Assembly (NCBI GenBank): GCA_031841125.1
Contig: CM063114.1
Coordinates: 7,564,001-7,628,000, forward strand
DNA: 64,000 bases
Direction of reading: 5' to 3'
From: Acanthococcus lagerstroemiae
Lineage: Eukaryota > Arthropoda > Insecta > Hemiptera > Eriococcidae
In this document: positions 26,501-33,005 of the stretch, piece after piece
How positions within the stretch are numbered: the stretch's first letter is position 1
Layout of the letters: the number at the start of each line of letters is the position of its first letter
The notes under the pieces: model-generated
What the model was told of the DNA's origin: nothing
Seen by the model: only the letters and a program-made list of their open reading frames with translations
Database searches by the model: none
Translations under genes and position numbers: made by a program

Positions 26501-29500
26501 TCAGTACGTAAAATATTTGCTGAAAAAGCTGTTAGCCAGTATTTCGAGACCCTTGATTATCTGAACTTTAGGTAAACTTGTTTGTCTTCTTAATGCATCA
26601 GATCAGTTCAGTTCAATCCAAGTCAATTCAATATCCTATATTGGGACTAGTAACCAGTTGTGCTTTCTTCTACATTAACTGTGGTTATAGGGCTTACGCC
26701 CCAGGATGCCTATGGTCGCTCCCATGGGCGAAGCCAGCGAGGGGCAAGGGGGATTGCTCCCTCCGGATTTTGAAAAAATTATGAAGATTATTTTCGAATA
26801 TTTAAAGCCAACTGAATAAAATTTGCAGAAAATAGACGCTAGACAACGGACATGTGTGACTGGCGCCACACGGATAGCAACTCAGCGACTTGCACCTGCA
26901 CAAATTCTACATTTTTGCCCCCTCCTGGAAAAAGTTCTAGCTACGCCCATGGTCGCTCCTATATTCTTTGAAAATTTTGACTATTAAGGAATCTATTTAT
27001 ATCATCCGTCCATCTTGTTTTTTGGTGTCCCCGGTTTCTTTTGTATTCGACAGGGTGCCAAGAGATTGTGGAATATATCTATTTTCCGTCTTTTAATCTT
27101 GAAATGTGCTTTGTCCACCCCATTTTAGCCTTCTTATTGTTCTCACTCCATCGTGATTATTTCTCAATATCGTTTTCATAATTTCTAGTTTTGCCTGATC
27201 CTTTTCTTTAATACCCAATATTGATCGTTCCATTGCGTTCTGAGTAGTTTTTATTTTATTCAGAAGTTTTTGATTTAGTGACCATGTAGTCCACATGAGT
27301 TAGGTTCTAACTAGGAAAAAAATCATAGAAAGCTGAAACTTGGTACATTGGTCTAGTTATGTGTCCTGAACAACATACTGAAAGTCCCAACGAATCCGAC
27401 GCCGGCGTCGTCCCCTAGAGGGCAAAAATGGGGGCGTAAAAGAGTTTTTTGCTTATATCTCGCTAAAATTTGAGTTCAGAAAAAAAAAGTTCAAACAAAT
27501 GTGATAGAGAATAGAAAAATGCATAAAAACTATCTTACATATTTTTCCGTAGAGTGCGTATTTTTCGAATAAATTAATATCAAATGTTGAGATGTTTCCT
27601 CCGTGTATACACTTAATAGAACTCATTGTAATTGATGCGACGTAGACTTGTACGCATACAAGAAGATTTATTTTAAATGCTCGCAGCAGTGATGGAATGA
27701 AGAGAATCACCCCCTCCCATCTTCCGTGAAAAAATATGTTGGAAAGTAAGCAATTTCGTGCGAAAAGCAGATTTTCAGTTCTTCATCAGTTGTCTTCAAG
27801 AACGAGATTCTTTGGAAAAGTAAGAGAGGGTCGACAGGTATTACGCCTCCCCCAATACGAATACTGCTGTTGATAGATCCTAATAACTTCACTCTGTTTC
27901 CTAATTTTCGATTTAAAAAAAAATTAACAATACCTAATAATCGCTGGTTTTCTCTTTTCTTCTTGTGGTATAAATTTTATTTATTTATTTTATTTATTAA
28001 TAAGCAGACGATACATTCGTTTTTCCGTACTTAATATCTATTATGGTTGAGTCAGGGGGTAGGTGTTCCCCTTCCCCGGGATCGCCTCGCCCCATTTTCG
28101 GGCATAGGCCTCTCCGACGTCTCTCCATTTTCTCCGGATGGTCGCCTCTCTCCGCCATAATGGCCCTACTTCTTTTTTGAATTTGTCGCACTAATGCGTC
28201 ACTGGCCACCGATCTTTTCCTCATATACGACACCCATTCCTCCACTTTTCTTTCCCATCTTCCCTCTTTTGGCCTGCTGATATGTCCCGCGTATTTCCAT
28301 GTAAGTTTCTTAATGCAATATTCTATCCCAATTAATCCAGTTTTTTCCCTTATTGCTATATTTTTTATTCCATCCTTCCGTTTTTAACGTACTTCTCGCC
28401 ATTGCTTTTTGTGTATTTCCTAATCTATTTACATATTTCTGTCTTAGTCAAGGCCCAGGTTTGGGCACCATACGTGAGGACTGGACTTGTACAGCTTTGC
28501 CCACCTTTGTTTTTAATTTGTGCCTCATTTTCCCCTTATAAATCTCTTTAAGCCCCAAATAGCTTTTCCAGCCTTTCAATATTCTCATGTTCAATTTCTT
28601 ATCCCTTCTATTTTTAAAAGATATTATTTGGCCCAGATATGTTACTTCATTCTTTCTTTTAACTTCTGTTCCCCAAATGTTACTGCTGTTTCCATCTTCC
28701 TATTTATTAACAATATCGTTTTCTCCCAGTTGATTTCCAGTCCCGCCTTTTTGCTTTCTTGATACAACCCTTCTCCTAATTGTTGTATTTCTCTATCTAT
28801 TCTTATCCCTTTCCCTTCCCAGTTCAATCCCCGGAAAATTTCCTCTAACGTGCTATTAAATAGACTGGGGGAGAGTGGGTCGCCTTGCCTTACCCCTCTC
28901 TCGATTTCGAATCGTTCCCCCACCTTGTCCGTCTTTATGTAGGCTTCAGTCCCTTTGTACATATTTTTGATAATTCTGATGTATTTTGGGTTTATCCCCT
29001 GTTTCTCCAAAGCCCCTCATGGGAAGTTGTGCTCCACTGTGTCGAAGGCTTTCTGAAAGTTAATGAAGAGGAGGAATGTATCTAGGTTGTATTCGTTAGA
29101 TTTTTCTATTATTTGGTTTATTACGAAGATGTGATGTGGTATACATACTTGTACCTCTTTTCAATTTTATGTCGGAAAATGTTTTGCCAACCATGGACTG
29201 GATGCCAAGGTTTCCTACCAATGCGCTTTCGTGGCAATTGATTGAAGCATCCACGATAACACCTATGGATACGGATGCTATTTTCGGCGACTCTGGGAAT
29301 GGGTTATGTGTCAAAAGCCGCTGTGTTAATTTTTCAACATCTGAAGTATCACGCAAAATTCGAGAAGGACGTAGGTCGACATGTTTTCGCTTGAATGTTT
29401 CCTGCACCCTGTGTACTCCTCAACTTCTTCACAAATGGAGCATACTCAAAATCCATTTTTGAATCACACTTGGCTGTATACCACGATCACGTGTCAATCC

Positions 29501-31048
29501 TCCTCTGCTTTTCATGAGTCTCATCAAGGTCTGTTCGATGGTTATATCACTCCAAATACCGACAAAGTAATTCTGACTTCTTCTTAGGGTGAAATATTTC
29601 GAGAATTCAGTGTAGGCACTCAAAATCACTAATGTTGTCTCATAGGTGATAGGCAACTTGTAGATAAAGGTGAGCAGTCTTAGCGGACGATAAATGTCCA
29701 GCTGCATGCACTCAAGATGGCCGCGGTCTGTTACCCATTCTTTATGCAGCAACAAATTTTTTACCAATGATACCATTTGGAAATATTGAATCCACAGTTT
29801 AGCCGTGGGGCCTCAAGCTTCGACCTCTGTCATATGAGTCTCAAATCATTGCATCAAGTCACTTAAGATCTCACTCAGGACATGTAAATTGTATGACAAA
29901 GTAAATAGAAATTAATGTATTCACACGTGCGCGAGTCTACATTGCATCTATTACAATAAGTTGCATTAAATGTACACATGAAGGAAACTTCTCAACGTTG
30001 GAAATTCATCAACGAATACGCACTCTACGGAAAAATGTGTTAGAACATTTTTTGTGTATTTTTTATTCTCTATCACATTTGTGAGAACATTTTTTTTTCT
30101 AAACTCAAATTTTAGCGTGATATAAGCAAAAAACTGTTTTACGCCACACTTTTTGCCCCCTAGGGGACGACGCCAGCACCGGATTCGCTGGGACTTTTAA
30201 TATGTTCTTCAGGACACTCAATTAGACCAACGTACCAAGTTTCAGCTTTCTATGATTTTTCCCTTTTTGTACACTTATTTGGGCTAACTTATGTAGACTA
30301 ATGTTTGGCATCCGTATATTAGAGTTGGGAGTACACACACATTGAGAACTTCACTCTTTTGCGAGGGGGTGAAGAAGCCTTTAAAAATATTTTGAAGAGA
30401 CTTTGACTATGCCTTTGTAATTCCGTCACCACCTTCCTGCGTCGTCACACGTACCAAGACGAGTAGGTAAGGGGTGTGTGAGGAGAAACCGCACCGGCTG
30501 TGGGGAATTCGAAAATTCCAGGTTAGTGCTGGGAGCGCTAATCTAGGTCAGAAGCGGACTCCATGGTGGCCCTCGCAGGACAGCGTGCACCGGAGGGCTC
30601 GGGCCGGCCTCAAAGCGTCCCTCCGGCCACTGATGCGATACTCGAAAGGGTAGTTTCCAAGGCCGGGGTGCGGTATCTCAGAGGCCACTTTGGCATGCGT
30701 GCATCGCCAATCCTAAAATATAAGGACTGTAATCGACGTAAATTACCCTAGTGAATAAAAAAACACTTACATGCATGAGCGATCATCTTTGTGTCCTTTG
30801 CTGTATATGATACCAGTAAACGGTTGTAGGAACTGTATAGTGACTAAGATTCGACCCGCGTCTAATTCGCAATCAACGTCAAGTTTGTTTATCTGTATCG
30901 GTTGGGCGGACACTTCGTTATTCTCCTCGGACGATATTTGTCGATGTCTCCTTGTTGGCATGAACACAGACAGCTCGGTGTTTTCCATCAGCAGACCGTC
31001 GTCCTTCGGGTCCACTCCAGGAGACAGCGTTCGATCACAGCTGCCATT
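9097..31048 (-). CDS. ZP-domain protein with ~64-copy Cys/Pro repeat tail (5' end not found)
   Basis: Six exons, all GT-AG and phase-consistent: 31048-30771, 15208-15055, 14963-14796, 14706-14528, 14382-14244, 14124-9097 (5,946 nt; 1,981 codons plus stop). The first carries ZP-N (LDVDCELDAGRILVTIQF, PFTGIIYSKG). The next carry the ZP core: YSFSVPADGCGT, VLIIQQDEDV, ECWMDIQRGRYP, GLIKIGEPLTVIIAI, IHECWAYD, LLTDPNGCP, FKFSDRGKVYLTCNIE, and CRDKCENQC. A dibasic PSRRPS follows before the repeat tail. ZP proteins polymerise into apical extracellular matrix; arthropod members shape cuticle. An acceptor at 31049 shows at least one more 5' exon (signal peptide), not located. The intron between exons 1 and 2 is about 15.6 kb and full of mobile DNA. 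No transmembrane segment is visible at the C-terminus, unusual for ZP proteins. Confidence 0.9.
9130..13960 (-). repeat. ~64 Cys-Pro repeats in the last ZP exon
   Basis: The unit is CYPGSxDPRCPKP followed by a Pro/Ser spacer of 5-20 residues; I count about 64 in the 1,676-codon exon. Variants are ordered: CYFGSTDPRCP nearly always follows a spacer of type PPSTYLPPVPSTTKPPN, and DCDSxPDDPRC units recur at intervals. Each unit holds two Cys nine residues apart, suited to intra-unit or cross-chain disulfides. The exon is nearly stop-free in other minus frames only because of its composition; those frames are shadows. Confidence 0.9.
15411..16330. mobile_element. Dispersed repeat, copy 1 (unclassified)
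   Basis: This ~900-bp block shares long stretches with 54570-55270: the phrases TTTTTAATTGAAGAAAAATA, AACAAACGTTCTTAGAAA, TAGTTTCGTCCCTGCAAATG and GCACTCACATTTGCGCACAT recur in the same order and spacing. It has internal G and C homopolymers (15417-15428, 15601-15617). No coding capacity or terminal repeats were found. Further partial relatives lie at 55450-55870 and 58385-58510. Confidence 0.7.
16370..17215. repeat. Degenerate tetranucleotide (TGAN) tract, ~850 bp
   Basis: The sequence keeps a 4-bp register of TGAG, TGAA, TGAC, TAAG, TCAC and similar words for about 850 bp. Longer phrases such as GAATGACTGAGTGAGTGAGTG recur at irregular intervals, suggesting old slippage plus local duplications. 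Not coding. Confidence 0.9.
17430..18264 (-). pseudogene. Internal fragment of a Jockey-type LINE (endonuclease end and linker)
   Basis: The upper part (18264-17944) ends an apurinic endonuclease with the SDHAPVLLTL signature. The lower part (17939-17430), in another frame, is the linker preceding the reverse transcriptase, with SLWKATKRLKQPT and PPVRTEDGNWARSDQDKADL, typical of the Jockey clade. A frameshift near 17940 separates them, and the homology stops where the RT should begin. It is therefore truncated at both ends, unlike an ordinary 5'-truncated insertion. Confidence 0.8.
18265..20485. other. Intronic stretch without recognisable genes
   Basis: No coding exon seen on either strand. 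It contains a short dispersed phrase (CACCCTTAATTCGATCGAG at about 19438) that recurs at about 21641 with the same continuation, so an old repeat pair spans the LINE at 20486-21484. Confidence 0.4.
20486..21486 (-). pseudogene. 5'-truncated R1/Jockey-like LINE with 3' UTR and A-tail
   Basis: The minus-strand frame 21484-20959 reads ERAIQEWQLSYDAATTGRVT, then HGNFSLYLNKF and a zinc-knuckle-like CEECQSEIDDVWHTLFHC before a stop. This is the conserved C-terminal region after the RT in R1/Jockey/I-type LINEs. Downstream come a 3' UTR, an (ATT)n run (20540-20569) and an A-tract on the minus strand (T-run at 20486-20513), the expected 3' end of a retrotransposed copy. Confidence 0.8.
21803..21981. 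mobile_element. hAT-like MITE, 179 bp
   Basis: Ends CAGGCGCGGATC and GATCCGCGCCTG are a perfect 12-bp inverted repeat. Flanking 8-mers AATGAAAA and ATGAAAGT suggest a decayed target duplication. A second copy lies at 52847-53008, sharing the interior CCCCAGCAGATT phrase and C-rich core. Confidence 0.75.
22830..23300 (+). repeat. Diverged tandem pair of G-rich repeats
   Basis: Two blocks (about 22830-23005 and 23110-23300) share an opening with GGGNTAGCCTACCC, an AGGAGGNGGTTC phrase and the later GTAAGAGGNCCTGGTGGAGG. The surrounding 22450-23560 is rich in purine GGAGG runs. No reading frame is convincing. Confidence 0.6.
23301..25575. other. Intronic stretch, mostly unassigned
   Basis: No firm gene. 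A short open segment with an ATG at 25206 ends at a strong donor (GTAAGT at 25265), but its phase does not match the next coding-like exon at 25580, so I do not join them. Confidence 0.35.
25580..25708 (+). CDS. Candidate internal exon, 43 codons, unknown gene
   Basis: A strong pyrimidine acceptor (TTTTTTTTAGTCAG) precedes an open frame with very gene-like content: FPGPEYSGKYIPMKFEALF, then YAGDEKFGCYSR. It closes at a donor (GTGGGT, 25709) in phase 0. The acceptor could be 25576 or 25580. It lies on the plus strand inside the large ZP intron. The phase-0 end would suit either terminal exon candidate, 26182-26361 or 53672-53842. I do not recognise the family; upstream exons were not found. 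Confidence 0.45.
26078..26176. repeat. Foldback sequence abutting the exon at 26182
   Basis: CATTCGCTGGAAAT near 26078 is matched in inverted orientation by ATTTCCGGCGAATG ending at 26176, with inner matching segments GATG..GCGAG and CTCGCATC. It ends only a few bases before the coding-like frame. Confidence 0.6.
26182..26361 (+). CDS. Candidate terminal exon A, 59 aa, basic C-terminus
   Basis: An open frame reads FQEAIPRPEGRKGSQSAKIN, then HKQLKRARYSHTPFGNKLRN and a stop after AQIYRQ. It resembles the frame at 53672-53842: a P-x-G linker, then (S/T)xx(I)(N/D)(F/L)xK, then (Q/E)L(K/R)xxR. The acceptor (GCGAAG) is poor and may have been altered by the foldback next to it. It may be the last exon of the gene holding 25580-25708. 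Function unknown. Confidence 0.4.
   Translation, partial: KKFQEAIPRPEGRKGSQSAKINFNEKLHKQLKRARYSHTPFGNKLRNYARVGGAQIYRQ
26723..26951. mobile_element. MITE, 229 bp, perfect 8-bp target duplication
   Basis: GTCGCTCC at 26715-26722 is repeated exactly at 26952-26959. The element between begins CATGGGCGAAGCCAG and ends CTAGCTACGCCCATG, an imperfect terminal inverted repeat. The 8-bp duplication is the hAT signature. Non-autonomous. Confidence 0.85.
27690..29776 (-). pseudogene. Uncharacterised transposon-borne protein, broken in three pieces
   Basis: Piece 1 (29776-29429) has NYFVGIWSDITIEQTLMRLM then KSRGGLTRDRG. Piece 2 (29407-29137, another frame) has DLRPSRILRDTSDVEKLTQR and PFPESPKIASVSIGV. 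Piece 3 (27892-27690), beyond the nested LINE, has VIPVDPLLLFQRISFLKTTD and CFSHEIAYFPTYFF. The EQTLMR-GGLTRGRG and (F/Y)ELAPxPxSLF signatures recur in my memory of many arthropod hypothetical proteins; I know no assigned function. Its position between matched inverted arms argues it belongs to the transposon. Confidence 0.65.
27960..29136 (-). pseudogene. Nested RTE-like LINE fragment with catalytic segment deleted
   Basis: Starts inside the RT (INQIIEKSNEYNLDTFLLF, INFQKAFDTVEHNFP), continues RGVRQGDPLSPSLF and ends with the C-terminal WRDVGEAYARKWGEAIPGK and a stop near 28050, then an ATTT-rich 3' end near 27960. Between GKGIRIDREIQQ and ESKKAGLEINWEKT the usual RFADD block is missing, so the RT cannot be active. 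A stop near 29020 also breaks the frame. Confidence 0.8.
30425..30715. repeat. GC-rich dispersed repeat, copy 1
   Basis: About 290 bp, much richer in GC than its surroundings. The core CCTCAAAGCGTCCCTCCGGC, GATGCGATACTCGAAAG and GGCCACTTTGGCATG phrases recur at 37095-37385 and 41160-41500; an inverted scrap lies at 43281-43312. No reading frame is conserved among copies, so it looks like a non-coding mobile repeat or a relic of an RNA gene. Confidence 0.7.
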
Positions 31049-31236
31049 CTGCAAAATTAAGTTCAAATTAATTCAGTCTTGTCTAAGCAGGAGACGGAAC
31101 AAAACGCAAATATTCAACAGAATCTAACAGATTTCCCTTGCTTAGTGAGTCTGGTCGGCGAGAGGGTAAGTGATCAAATTACCTCACCAAGTACTGCACT
31201 TAAGAACCAAACATTAACAATAGAGACACTAAATGT

Positions 31237-31698
31237 TTTCTTCTTCAGGAGTCATATCCAATGCCGGACGTTAGCGGTCGCGGTTTCTGACGTTTGACTC
31301 TCCTGAGCAGGTTAGTCGGGGTAGTTTCGCGTTGCTCTTCCCGCGGGTTTGTTGCATTAGAACTTTCCTTCTTTGTGCAGAAAAGTGTGCAGCCGTAGTT
31401 CACTTACTAGCCACGTGTTCTCACGACGTTGAGTAAGCTGCCCACGACGTGTACACGCACAGCACCAATCTTTCCGATCTGGTGGTAACACGCCCTGCGA
31501 TTGCATTGCCTTGTTCATGTGAACTGGCGAGGTTCAGGACACGCTATTTTCCACCTCGATTGATATTATAGTCGCTGTGTTCGCTAGGATGTTAGTGAGG
31601 GTATTCGAATATCTCCAGCTTTCCGGTGTTGGTGGGACTCGAACCCGAGACGCCAGGATTGCAAAGCGAACACGTCACCACTTGTTCACACAGCGACA
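31237..31698 (-). mobile_element. 462-bp tRNA-derived SINE, nested in LINE, 11-bp target duplication
   Basis: ACACTAAATGT occurs at 31226-31236 and again at 31699-31709. On the minus strand the element opens with a tRNA-like head: box A region TGTGAACAAGTGG, a loop with TTTGCAA, and box B GGGTTCGAGTCCC near 31640. It ends in GAAGAAGAAA. Removing it and one duplication restores the LINE frame across TIETLNVRTLK. Confidence 0.85.
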
Positions 31699-32702
31699 AC
31701 ACTAAATGTACGAACCCTAAAAGGGGAGGACCGATGTAAGTCCCTGGAGGTTGCACTTCATTTAAAAAAAATTGATATTTTGGGCATATCAGAAGTGGGA
31801 GGAAGCAGAGAAAAAAATATTCCGTACTCAAAACAATTACACCTACTTTCATATCTTATAGCCAAGGGGAGGTAGGTTGTTTGACTAAACCAAAGTGGAA
31901 AAATCAAATTACCGCAGTTGGGGGCTTATAAGCTCGTATAGAAATTTTAGGGTTAAATACATATAGAACTAAAATTGCACTGATTCAAGTCTACGTCCCA
32001 ACGGAAAATTTTTACAACCTCTTGAGCGACACAGTGTTCGAAAAGAGAAAAATAAATACTTCCAAATTAATAATTATGGGAAACTTCAACAATCAAACAG
32101 GTCAACACACCCGAGAACACAAAGATATCGTGGAAACCTTCAATTTTGGGAGAAAAAACGAAAGAGGTTGGCAACTACTCATTCGATCTAAAAATTATAA
32201 ATGGTCATTTCGACATCTAAGACCAAAATGGTGCTGTATACATTTTACTGAAATTGGCAAAAGAGGGAGAAGAAGTTTTTAATTGGGAAGTTAAACAAAA
32301 ATACCTATGTTGGTAGCCCTGCTTCTACCATTGGGGGATAATTTAACTCGTTCACATACAGAACATGTACTTAAAAGGAGTGATCTTTGAACGTCTTTGG
32401 CGTGTTAAAAAAATCGTTTTTGAAAGAAAGTTGGTTGAAATAATTTCAGTAATAGCACTAAGCTATTAGGATTAAAAAGAATTACCTCCATGGACATTTT
32501 TTTAATGAAATTACGTGAAATTGAAAATCGCGATTTTTGATGTCGAAGAATAGGGAAGCAGAAATAATCCCCCAGACGTTTCCAATGTGTTGAGCGTTAC
32601 TTAGTTTGTGTTAGTGTGTTACACTAGCGCCACCTCGGCCATGTTAACTTCCCAATAGCCTATCACTCCTGCGCAGGGATGTGAAAGCCTTATATAAAGA
32701 TT

Positions 32703-33005
32703 TTGCTTTCGGATTTAGCTTTTCCAGAGAAAACTCTGCTGACTTCTGATTTCGCTTTTGACTTTTCACCATTCAACTTTCAGTTTGTAACTTTTAACCT
32801 TGAGGGGAAAATTGTTCGGCTTTTGGCTTTCAGCTTATTTCTCCTGCCTCAGTCCACCTTCATGTTTGATTTCGGATTTAGCTTCCAGAGAAAACTCTAT
32901 TGGCTTCTGATTTCGCTTCTGACTTTTCACCATTCAACCTTTAGCTTTTAACTTCTGACCTTGTAGAAAAAAGAAAGGTTTGGCCTTCAGCTTTCAGTTT
33001 TTTTC
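32703..33005 (+). repeat. Two-copy tandem duplication of GGATTTAGCTTYCAG-type sequence
   Basis: Blocks 32703-32865 and 32868-33005 share GAGAAAACTCTNNTGNCTTCT and TGACTTTTCACCATTCAAC. The wording (GCTTTCGGCTTTTGACTTT) recurs at 55270-55440 and, inverted, at 55970-56410. It lies inside the damaged middle of the LINE at 31079-35765. Confidence 0.6.

Larger units (their letters stand above)
27287..30300 (-). mobile_element. 3,014-bp DNA transposon with ~390-bp terminal inverted repeats
   Basis: The ends, read inward, are TAGTCCACATGAGTTAG (left) and TAGTCTACATAAGTTAG (right), flanked on both sides by ATG (27284-27286 and 30301-30303). Inverted arms continue for nearly 400 bp: 27314-27690 matches the complement of 29905-30263, including GCTGAAACTTGGTAC and CGTCCCCTAG. 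The interior carries a degenerate minus-strand protein (see 27690-29776) and a nested LINE. The arms resemble those at 49932-52165 in architecture. Confidence 0.8.
27060..30420 (-). pseudogene. Outer RTE/CR1-like LINE fragment split by a 3-kb transposon
   Basis: Minus-strand frame at 30420-30304 ends VLNVCVLPTLIYGCQT and resumes at 27286 as WSLNQKLLNKIKTTQ followed by NAMERSILGIKEKD. This is the post-RT region of RTE-type LINEs (consensus style LTYGxQTWxLTK...TQRAMERSxLG). Deleting 27287-30300 plus one copy of the target duplication restores the conserved CQTW junction. Confidence 0.8.

Noticed and set aside
31620..31698. tRNA-Ala-like gene on the minus strand
   Set aside because: It is the head of a 462-bp SINE bounded by a target duplication, and acceptor-stem pairing is poor.
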